Positions 41,144-48,862 of a stretch of DNA of 64,000 nt are shown here, one piece after another. Each line of letters opens with the position of its first letter. The stretch's first letter is position 1. The stretch covers positions 1,798,001 to 1,862,000 of the forward strand of contig NZ_CP043568.1 of NCBI RefSeq assembly GCF_014076415.1. The letters run 5' to 3'. Source of the stretch: Comamonas testosteroni (GTDB lineage: Bacteria; Pseudomonadota; Gammaproteobacteria; Burkholderiales; Burkholderiaceae_C). The notes beneath the pieces are model-generated. The model was not told the DNA's origin. It did no database searches and saw only the letters and a list, made by a program, of their open reading frames with translations. Position numbers and translations under genes: made by a program.

Positions 41144-43525
41144 ATGCAAAAAATCATTGGTCAGATTGCTCAAGAACTGAATGTCAAGCCGCAGCAGGTG
41201 AGCGCGGCAGTGGAGTTGCTCGATGGCGGCGCCACGGTTCCGTTTGTGGCCCGCTACCGCAAGGAGGCCACGGGCGGTCTGGACGATACGCAACTGCGCA
41301 CGCTGGACGAGCGCCTGACCTATCTGCGCGAGTTGGACGACCGCCGCGAGACGGTGCTCAAGGCCATTGACGAGCAGGGCAAGCTGACCGATGCGCTGCG
41401 CCTGGCGATTGCCAGTGCGCCGACCAAGCAGGAGCTGGAGGACATTTACCTGCCCTTCAAGCAAAAGCGCCGTACCAAGGGCCAGATTGCCAAGGAATTC
41501 GGCATCGAGCCGCTGGCCGACAAGCTGTTTGCCGACCCCACGCTGGATCCGCACAAGGAAGCCGAGGCTTTCTGCAAGCCTGCGACGACCCTGGACGACG
41601 GCAAGCCCGGCCCCGACTTCAGCACCACCTTTGCCGTGCTGGACGGCGTACGCGACATCCTGTCCGAGCGCTGGGCCGAAGACCCGGCACTGGTTCAGAA
41701 GCTGCGCGAATGGCTGTGGGATGAAGGCCTGCTCAAGTCCAAGAAGGTCGAGAGCAAGAACGAGAATGACCCCGAAGTCGCCAAGTTTCGCGACTACTTC
41801 GAGTACGACGAGCCCATTGGCCGCGTGCCCTCGCACCGGGCCCTGGCCGTGTTCCGCGGCCGTGCGCTGGAGGTTCTCGAAGCCAAGCTGGTGCAACCGG
41901 TCGAGCCTGAACCGGGCCAACCCAGCCTTGCCGAAGGCAAGATTGCGCTGCACCTGGGCTGGAGCCATGCCAAGCGCGCTGCTGACGATCTGATTCGCAA
42001 ATGCGTCGCCTGGACATGGCGCGTGAAGCTGAGCCTGTCCACTGAGCGCGATCTGTTCAGCCGCCTGCGCGAAGACGCCGAGAAGGTGGCCATCAAGGTG
42101 TTTGGTGACAATCTGCGTGACCTGCTGCTGGCTGCGCCGGCCGGGCAGCGGGCCGTGATCGGTCTGGACCCCGGCATTCGCACCGGCGTCAAGGTGGCCG
42201 TGGTGGACAGTACGGGCAAGCTGGTGGACACCACTACCATCTACCCGCATGAGCCGCGCCGCGACTGGGATGGCTCACTGGCCGTGCTCGCCCGTCTGGT
42301 GGAAAAGCACGATATCAATCTGATTGCCATCGGCAACGGCACAGCCAGCCGCGAAACCGACAAGCTGGCGGCGGATCTAATCAAGATCGCCTCCAAGGCC
42401 GACAAGAAGATTGACAAGGTGGTGGTGAGCGAGGCCGGGGCTTCGGTCTATTCGGCCAGCGAGTTTGCGGCGCAGGAAATGCCGGATATCGACGTGAGCC
42501 TGCGTGGTGCGGCATCGATTGCCCGCCGCCTGCAGGATCCGCTGGCCGAGCTGGTCAAGATCGATCCCAAGAGCATTGGCGTGGGCCAGTACCAGCACGA
42601 TGTGAACCAGAGCGAGCTGGCCCGCCAGCTGGATGCCGTGGTCGAGGATTGCGTGAACTCCGTGGGTGTGGACTTGAACACCGCTTCGGCTCCGCTGCTG
42701 ACGCGCGTCTCAGGCCTGTCGGGTTCGGTCGCCAAGTCGGTCGTGCGCTGGCGCGATGCCAATGGCTCGTTCAAGAACCGCAAGCAACTGATGGAAGTGG
42801 CTGGCCTGGGGGCCAAGACTTTCGAGCAGGCCGCAGGCTTTCTGCGCATTCGCGGTGGCGACAATCCACTCGATATGACAGGGGTTCACCCCGAAACCTA
42901 TCCTGTGGTGGAGCAGATCATTGTCTCTACCGGCAAGCCTGTGGACCAGATCATGGGTCGTGGCGAGGTACTCAAGTCTTTGAAGCCTGAACAGTTTGCC
43001 AATGACAAATTTGGTGCTGTGACCATCAAGGACATTCTTGGCGAGCTGGAGAAGCCCGGTCGTGACCCGCGTCCTGACTTTGTCGTCGCCCGTTTCAATG
43101 ACGGTGTGGAAGACATCAAGGACCTGAAGGAAGGCATGACGCTGGAAGGCACGGTCAGCAACGTGGCCCAGTTCGGCGCGTTCGTGGATCTGGGCGTGCA
43201 CCAGGATGGTCTGGTGCACGTGAGCCAGATGAGCCACAAGTTCATCGAGGATGCTCGTGAGGTGGTCAAGACCGGGCAGATCGTCAAGGTCAAGGTGCTG
43301 GAAGTCGATGTGGACCGCAAGCGCATCAGCCTGACCATGAAGCTCGATGCGGCGCCTGCGCGCCGGGACGGCCCGCGCGACAACCGCTTTGAAGGCGCTG
43401 GTCGTGGCAACAGCTACGGCGGTGGCAACCGTGGTGGCTATGCCCAACCCCAGCGTGGCAACCAGCCGACAGAGCAAAATGCCATGGCGTCAGCCTTTGC
43501 GAAGTTGCAGGGATTAAAGAAATAA
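41144..43525 (+). CDS. tex: transcription accessory protein Tex
   Basis: A 793-residue cytoplasmic RNA-binding protein. Domain order fits Tex: an N-terminal helical region (ATVPFVARYRKEATGGLDD), a YqgF-like RNase H fold (VIGLDPGIRTGVKVAVVD), helix-hairpin-helix motifs (LTRVSGLSGSVAKSVV) and a C-terminal S1 domain (GTVSNVAQFGAFVDLGVHQD, about 660-730). A Gly/Arg-rich tail follows. Tex binds single-stranded RNA and affects transcription and stress tolerance. It is followed by a terminator at 43536. Confidence 0.95.
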   Translation: MQKIIGQIAQELNVKPQQVSAAVELLDGGATVPFVARYRKEATGGLDDTQLRTLDERLTYLRELDDRRETVLKAIDEQGKLTDALRLAIASAPTKQELEDIYLPFKQKRRTKGQIAKEFGIEPLADKLFADPTLDPHKEAEAFCKPATTLDDGKPGPDFSTTFAVLDGVRDILSERWAEDPALVQKLREWLWDEGLLKSKKVESKNENDPEVAKFRDYFEYDEPIGRVPSHRALAVFRGRALEVLEAKLVQPVEPEPGQPSLAEGKIALHLGWSHAKRAADDLIRKCVAWTWRVKLSLSTERDLFSRLREDAEKVAIKVFGDNLRDLLLAAPAGQRAVIGLDPGIRTGVKVAVVDSTGKLVDTTTIYPHEPRRDWDGSLAVLARLVEKHDINLIAIGNGTASRETDKLAADLIKIASKADKKIDKVVVSEAGASVYSASEFAAQEMPDIDVSLRGAASIARRLQDPLAELVKIDPKSIGVGQYQHDVNQSELARQLDAVVEDCVNSVGVDLNTASAPLLTRVSGLSGSVAKSVVRWRDANGSFKNRKQLMEVAGLGAKTFEQAAGFLRIRGGDNPLDMTGVHPETYPVVEQIIVSTGKPVDQIMGRGEVLKSLKPEQFANDKFGAVTIKDILGELEKPGRDPRPDFVVARFNDGVEDIKDLKEGMTLEGTVSNVAQFGAFVDLGVHQDGLVHVSQMSHKFIEDAREVVKTGQIVKVKVLEVDVDRKRISLTMKLDAAPARRDGPRDNRFEGAGRGNSYGGGNRGGYAQPQRGNQPTEQNAMASAFAKLQGLKK

Positions 43526-43535
43526 TCTCCTACCG

Positions 43536-43572
43536 GGCCGCCACTCAATTCATATTACAGGCGGCCTTTTTT
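43536..43572 (+). terminator. rho-independent terminator after tex
   Basis: GGCCGCC and GGCGGCC pair over a 17-nt loop and run into TTTTTT. It separates tex from the hydrolase gene. Confidence 0.85.
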
Positions 43573-43586
43573 GTGGGAGCACATCA

Positions 43587-44834
43587 ATGCGCAAAGCGAG
43601 GGGGCGGGTGATACTGCCGGCCATAGGGGTGGCAATCTTGGTGGTCTTTATCGGCGCCAAGATGGCATCGCGCGGCTGGATATCGTTGGACAAAGTCAAA
43701 AACAAGGCCCATGCCCAGCAGGCAGCAGCCTTGGTCTGGCCACCAGCCCTGGCGCCAGAGAACGATGACTTTTGCCATACCGTCAAGCTCAATCTAGCCC
43801 AAGTTGACAAAGCCCAGGAAGAGGGCATCAACATAGATCAGCAGCGGCGCTGCATCACGCGTGCTGCGATGGCAGAGCATGAAATGGCCAAAGTGCGTCA
43901 CGCTGCCGCGCGCAAGCAGCACGAGAGCCAGCGCGCGGAGCAGGTGCAGATCGAGCAGGTGGTTGAGCAACAGATCGCTTCTGGCGAAATCGCTCTGCAG
44001 AATCTGATGCAGGCTCGTGCCGGCAAGACAACACAGATTGCGACAGCCTTGTTGCCGGCGGCCCACAAGCCTATCCAGCCGATGCCGACACCGCCTTCTC
44101 AGCTGTTTGTTTCAATGAGCTATCAGAGCGGGGATCTGAAACTCAATGCCTTTGTCACTCCGGATCCCAGGGATGGGAAGAAGCTGCCTTTGATGGTCTG
44201 GCTGACGGGGGGAGATACCAATAGCCTGGACGATTTCTGGAGCGAAGGGCCAGCTGCCAATGACCAAAGCGCCGGTGCTTTTCGCAAGGCTGGCATGGCG
44301 ATGCTGTTTCCCACATTGCGTGGCGGCAATGACAATCCCGGCCAGCGTGAGTATTTCTGGGGGGAGGTGCAGGATGTGGCTGCAGCCATCCTGCAGGCCG
44401 CACAGCTGCCTTATGTCGACCCGGCACGCATCTATCTCGGTGGGCACAGCACCGGAGCCACGCTGGCTTTGCTGACGGCGACGGCAGGGCTGCCCGTTCA
44501 GGGGGTGTTCGCGTTTGGTCCGGTGGACGAGGTCGGCGGCTATGGCTGGCCCGTGAAATGGGGTTTGATCTCGGCGGATGAAAGGCGCTTGCGTTCGCCC
44601 GTCTACTGGCTGCATGCCATAAAGAGCCCGACGTGGATCATCGAGGGCAGCAAGAGCCCCGGCAATATCAACAGTCTTGACAATATGTGCGCCGCACGAA
44701 AATCGAATCAGCTGCACTGTGTCTCGGTTCAGGGGGCGGATCACTTTTCCGTGTTACAACCCCTGACACGCAAGCTTGCCAGCCAGCTGGTCATGGGCCA
44801 GCCAGTGCAATTGAATAGAGATGAAAAGCTCTGA
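43587..44834 (+). CDS. membrane-anchored alpha/beta hydrolase, prolyl-oligopeptidase-like
   Basis: A 415-residue protein with one N-terminal membrane helix (VILPAIGVAILVVFIGA) and a Gln/Glu/Ala-rich, probably coiled-coil segment (about 80-140) before a hydrolase domain. The nucleophile elbow is GGHSTGATLAL; a His in GADHFSV and an acidic residue before it complete a likely triad. SYQSGDLKLNAFVTPDPRDG and LPLMVWLTGGD resemble S9-type peptidase or esterase domains. Substrate is unknown. It begins 15 bp past the tex terminator. Confidence 0.75.
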   Translation: MRKARGRVILPAIGVAILVVFIGAKMASRGWISLDKVKNKAHAQQAAALVWPPALAPENDDFCHTVKLNLAQVDKAQEEGINIDQQRRCITRAAMAEHEMAKVRHAAARKQHESQRAEQVQIEQVVEQQIASGEIALQNLMQARAGKTTQIATALLPAAHKPIQPMPTPPSQLFVSMSYQSGDLKLNAFVTPDPRDGKKLPLMVWLTGGDTNSLDDFWSEGPAANDQSAGAFRKAGMAMLFPTLRGGNDNPGQREYFWGEVQDVAAAILQAAQLPYVDPARIYLGGHSTGATLALLTATAGLPVQGVFAFGPVDEVGGYGWPVKWGLISADERRLRSPVYWLHAIKSPTWIIEGSKSPGNINSLDNMCAARKSNQLHCVSVQGADHFSVLQPLTRKLASQLVMGQPVQLNRDEKL

Positions 44835-44900
44835 CCTTCCTATGTGCGCTCTCGTGTTCATTTCGTGGTGGCGACAGCCTTGCCACTGCCTTTGATCCAG

Positions 44901-45743
44901 ATGAGCCGCGTCAAACCATTGAGTCTGTCAACCTTGCTTGAGCAGCATGTATTGCTGCCAAGCCAGCCGCGCGTCGTTGCACTGCTGTCGAGTGAACTGC
45001 GCAAGCCAGAGCCCGGCATGCGCAGTCTGGTGCAATTGTTTTCCAGCGATCCGGTCTTGACCGCTCGTCTGCTGGCTGCCGCCAATGGGCCAGCGCATCT
45101 GCTGGGGCAGCGCGTACACAGCATTCCCGAAGCACTGGTGCTGCTGGCGCCGGTTCAGTTGCGGCAACTGGTGCTGAAGGCGGCTCCAGTCAGTGCATCT
45201 CATGTTTCGGCAGGCTGGAGTCTCGCGAATTTCTGGCGCTACAGCCTGGACACGGCACGCATGGCGCGCGCGCTTGCAGTGTCGGTTCAGGCCAACGCCT
45301 CGCAGGCATATACGTTGGGACTGCTGCATGGCCTGGGAGAGCTGTTGCTGCAGGCCGCCGACCCGGACACTTTCTTCAGACTTTCTGAGCTGTTGGAGCC
45401 CATGCATCCCAAGCGCCCCCAGGTGGAAATGCAGCTGATGGGCTATTGCTCTGGGCAGATTACGGCCCATTTGGCGCGGCAGTGGAATTTTCCGGAGCTG
45501 ATCAGCGATGCCTTTCAGTTCATGCATGCGCCGCTGGAGCAGCCTGTGTTCGAGCCTTTGACGGGGGTGCTGCATCTGGCCGTCTGGCGAGCATCGACCC
45601 GGGCGCTCAATTGGGATGAGCGCCAGCTGGCAGTGACATTCCCCGCAGAAACTGGACTGGCGCTGGGCATGGACATCGACATGGTGCTGCGTCAGGCATC
45701 CATCGACTGGCACGTGGCAGGCTCTCTGGATGTTCAGTTTTAG
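44901..45743 (+). CDS. HDOD-domain protein
   Basis: A 280-residue protein of the HDOD family, a degenerate HD fold used in signalling. Visible pattern: LVQLFSSDPVLTARLLAAAN, QRVHSIPEALVLLAPVQLRQ, LGLLHGLGELLLQAADP and AHLARQWNFPELISDAF. The HD metal ligands are only partly retained, as usual. The ATG at 44901 fits the family; a GTG at 44844 in frame would add 19 residues. It is not obviously tied to the response regulator after it. Confidence 0.85.
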   Translation: MSRVKPLSLSTLLEQHVLLPSQPRVVALLSSELRKPEPGMRSLVQLFSSDPVLTARLLAAANGPAHLLGQRVHSIPEALVLLAPVQLRQLVLKAAPVSASHVSAGWSLANFWRYSLDTARMARALAVSVQANASQAYTLGLLHGLGELLLQAADPDTFFRLSELLEPMHPKRPQVEMQLMGYCSGQITAHLARQWNFPELISDAFQFMHAPLEQPVFEPLTGVLHLAVWRASTRALNWDERQLAVTFPAETGLALGMDIDMVLRQASIDWHVAGSLDVQF

Positions 45744-45951
45744 GGTACCTGGGCGACTGTGATGAGGAATTGGCGGTTTTGAATAGGTGTCGTCAGAAAA
45801 CCGTGATTACTCAAATTGCATTTTTTCTTACGCTGAGTTGCAGTTTTAATTGCTAAAAACTATCTAATGACGCGCTGGGGAGTTTTTTTCTATATGGTGT
45901 CTTGAGCACCATCCTGAGTCCCCGGCAAGCAACTCTGGCCAGGAGAGAGAA

Positions 45952-46713
45952 ATGGACCCGAACGGCGCAAACAACTCTGGTGATGCCTTGATGCTCCGAC
46001 CCATGGCTGTGGAGTTGGGGAGTCCTTCCATGTGGCCCGATCACATGGTGGGGCAGCCCGACAAGCCTGTCAGAGTGCTGTTGGTGGACGATGATGTGCA
46101 TCTACGCATGGTGATCGCACAGGAAATCATGAATGATCGGCGCACCATGGTGGTCGCGCAGGCGGACAACCTCAAGGATGCAAGAAAAGCCATTCGTCAA
46201 CATGAGTTTGATGTCATGTTGCTGGATCTGAAGCTGGGGGCTGACGATGGTCTCGAGTTGATTGAGGTGGTGAAAAGCCAGCGCCCGCAGGCCGAGGTCA
46301 TTGTGGTTTCGGTGGTGGAGACGGAAGAGCAGGTGTTGCATGCTTTTGAATTGGGTGCAACCGGCTATCTGGTCAAGAACTCCTGGTTTGGCAACTATCC
46401 GCAAGCGGTGCTGCAGGTTGTCAATGGCGGGGCATCTATCACTCCCAGTCTCGCCAGGCGGCTCTTGCAGCGGTATGACAAGCGGCCGGCCACCGGAGCC
46501 GTTCCGGGCTCCGATATGTCCGACAGGCTCTCCAGCCGCGAATGCGAGGTCTTGCGTATGGTTGCCAGCGGCAATACCAGTGCAGAGATCGGCACGCAGT
46601 TGGAGATCAGCACCATGACGGTCAACACGCACATCAAGAACATCTATCGCAAGCTCCAGGTGCGCACTCGAGCACAAGCCGTGCGTTTCGCCTACTTGCG
46701 TGGCTGGTTCTAA
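45952..46713 (+). CDS. NarL/LuxR-family response regulator
   Basis: A 253-residue regulator: an unusual 38-residue N-terminal extension, a receiver domain (VRVLLVDDDVH; phospho-acceptor Asp92 in LLDLKLG; Lys in YLVKNSW) and a LuxR-type HTH (LSSRECEVLRMVASGNTSAE to HIKNIYRKLQVRTRAQAV). The kinase gene starts six bases after its stop, so the two form a pair. Targets are unknown. About 200 bp of non-coding sequence upstream holds its promoter. Confidence 0.92.
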   Translation: MDPNGANNSGDALMLRPMAVELGSPSMWPDHMVGQPDKPVRVLLVDDDVHLRMVIAQEIMNDRRTMVVAQADNLKDARKAIRQHEFDVMLLDLKLGADDGLELIEVVKSQRPQAEVIVVSVVETEEQVLHAFELGATGYLVKNSWFGNYPQAVLQVVNGGASITPSLARRLLQRYDKRPATGAVPGSDMSDRLSSRECEVLRMVASGNTSAEIGTQLEISTMTVNTHIKNIYRKLQVRTRAQAVRFAYLRGWF

Positions 46714-46719
46714 GCGCCA

Positions 46720-47586
46720 GTGTCTGCGAACGCATTCACCATGTCCTACGTCTGGCAGCTGCTTCTGTGGGGTGTTCAGCTGCTGCTGTGGCTGCCATGG
46801 CTTTTGCAGACTGGAGTGGTGTTCAATTCAGTTCCCTGGTGGACTGCGGCGCTAGGTGCGGGGGGCAGCATGGCGGCTGTCGCCTGGCTGTTGCCTCTTG
46901 CATATCGCAGCGTGCTGTGGCGCAGACGTAAAAGCGTACGTCCATCGAGAGAGGTACAGCTGGAGCGTAGGCGCATAGCGGAGGCATTGCATGACGATGT
47001 CGGCAGCCAACTGGTGCAACTGATCAGCCTGACCGATCTCGGCACGGACCCGGCGATTCGCAGCAACGCAGAACAATGCCTGCTCGATCTACGGCTGATT
47101 GTTGATTCCATGGACAGCCGAGATGAACCCTTGGGTGTCCTTCTGGCACGTTTCAGGCACAGGCTGCAACCCGTGCTGGATCATCGAGGCATGAGTCTGC
47201 ACTGGGATGTTTGGGTCCCGGAGATGTCTGGCGATACCGGCAGCCTGCCATGCGGCGCCATGGCCGAGGAAATCATGTCAGTGGTGAAGGAGGCCGTAAG
47301 CAATGTGCTGCAGCACACTGACGCGCTTGAACTCTGGATTACGCTGTCTGCCGACGAACAGTGGAAAAGTGCTTCAAATGTTTCAGATGCCTCCTTTGTG
47401 CATGCTCGCCTGAGCATTGAGGATACGGGGCCCGTCAGACCGGCTGACGACGGGAAAATCCCGGACCTGGCATCTGCTGCTGGCATGGGGTGGGTCAATA
47501 TGCGCCGCAGAGCGCTTGTCATGGGAGCCAAACTGAGCATCTCCGCCAGACCCGGTGGCGGTACATCGGTTACGCTCAACTGGTGA
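46720..47586 (+). CDS. NarX-type sensor histidine kinase with short membrane part
   Basis: A 288-residue HisKA_3 kinase. Two hydrophobic helices at about 10-65 (QLLLWGVQLLLWLPWLL; TAALGAGGSMAAVAWLLPL) leave almost no periplasmic domain, so sensing is in the membrane or through a partner. The phospho-His is in EALHDDVGSQL, the ATPase N-box in VVKEAVSNVLQH and the G-box in GMGWVNMRRRA. The start codon is GTG at 46720, or ATG at 46741. Partner of the upstream response regulator. Confidence 0.88.
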   Translation: MSANAFTMSYVWQLLLWGVQLLLWLPWLLQTGVVFNSVPWWTAALGAGGSMAAVAWLLPLAYRSVLWRRRKSVRPSREVQLERRRIAEALHDDVGSQLVQLISLTDLGTDPAIRSNAEQCLLDLRLIVDSMDSRDEPLGVLLARFRHRLQPVLDHRGMSLHWDVWVPEMSGDTGSLPCGAMAEEIMSVVKEAVSNVLQHTDALELWITLSADEQWKSASNVSDASFVHARLSIEDTGPVRPADDGKIPDLASAAGMGWVNMRRRALVMGAKLSISARPGGGTSVTLNW

Positions 47587-47635
47587 AGTCACTGAGCCGA
47601 TCGCAAGCAACGGGGCTTGAAAGCACAATGCCTAC

Positions 47636-48745
47636 ATGACGTCATCCACAAGAGCATTGCGAATCTATGCCGGTCTCAAGGCGCGGCAGTCTATAGAGCG
47701 TCGGGGCTTGCAGCCGGATATGGTCAGAGTCATACCGGCGGCCGCAGGCGGTCCCAAGGGCTTGATTCTCGGACCTCTGGATCGTTTCATCTTTGGGCAG
47801 TGGTTGCAGGCCAGCGCGCAGCCTGTGGATCTGATTGGAGCCTCCATCGGTGCCTGGCGCATGGCGACGGCTTGCCTGGACGCACCAGTGGAAGCCTTTG
47901 AGCGACTGGAGCGTGACTATATTGCACAGCGCTTCGATCCCCCCGAAGGGCAAAGGCGCACGCCGTCGTCGCTGGTCAGTGAACGGTTTGCGCAGTCTCT
48001 ACAGGACTTTTACGGGGGGCGTGTGAGTGAGGTTCTGGCGAATCCGCGCTATAGGCTGCATGTGATTGCCGCCCGCGGGCGTGGCCTGCTGTCACGTGCA
48101 TCCCCGTGGCGCACTCCATTGGGCTATGCGGCCGCGTTTGCCGGCAATGCATTGCATCGGTCGGCATTGGGCTGCTTGCTGGAGCGTGTGATCTTTTCCT
48201 CTTCTTCTTCTTTAAGCGATGCCGTGCATGCTCTTCCCTTTGGTGTTGCGGACATTCGGTCTGCGCAGACCCGGTTGACGGAGAGTAATTTCATGGATGC
48301 CTTGCGAGCCAGTTGCTCCATCCCTTTCGTGCTGGATGCCGTGCAAGACATTTCAGATGCTCCCAAGGGTGCCTATTGGGATGGTGGCATTACCGACTAT
48401 CACATGCATCTGGACTATCTGGCCTCTCGTAGCGGCGATGGGGTGGTGCTATATCCTCATTTCCAGAAAGCGGTGATTCCTGGCTGGTTGGACAAGGGGC
48501 TGAAATGGCGTCATGGACCGAGTTCGTATCTGGACTCGATGATTGTGCTGGCTCCTGATCCCGCCTGGGTGACCTGCCTGCCTAACGCCAAGTTGCCGGA
48601 TCGGCACGATTTTCTGAGCTATGGCACAGACCATGATGCGCGCGCCAAGGCCTGGAATGCCGCGACGGCGGCCAGTCGGCAGCTGGCCGATGAGTTTGCG
48701 CAGTGGCTACATGCGCCTGATCCGGGTCGAGTCGAGGCTCTATAG
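47636..48745 (+). CDS. patatin-like phospholipase
   Basis: A 369-residue patatin-family lipid acyl hydrolase. The oxyanion loop AAGGPKG (about residue 37), the nucleophile motif GASIG (Ser in LIGASIGAWR) and the catalytic Asp in YWDGGITDYH are all present, forming a Ser-Asp dyad. No signal peptide. The context gives no substrate. It starts 49 bp after the kinase gene on the same strand, and may be cotranscribed. Confidence 0.85.
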   Translation: MTSSTRALRIYAGLKARQSIERRGLQPDMVRVIPAAAGGPKGLILGPLDRFIFGQWLQASAQPVDLIGASIGAWRMATACLDAPVEAFERLERDYIAQRFDPPEGQRRTPSSLVSERFAQSLQDFYGGRVSEVLANPRYRLHVIAARGRGLLSRASPWRTPLGYAAAFAGNALHRSALGCLLERVIFSSSSSLSDAVHALPFGVADIRSAQTRLTESNFMDALRASCSIPFVLDAVQDISDAPKGAYWDGGITDYHMHLDYLASRSGDGVVLYPHFQKAVIPGWLDKGLKWRHGPSSYLDSMIVLAPDPAWVTCLPNAKLPDRHDFLSYGTDHDARAKAWNAATAASRQLADEFAQWLHAPDPGRVEAL

Positions 48746-48862
48746 CGCTTTTTTGCAAATTACGACAAAGCCTGACAGCAGAGGAGGGCAGAGCCAGTTG
48801 GAATTCTGGATGAGCGCACTTTGTCTCAGAAAATCATAGACAACAGTCCATCAAGGATGCCA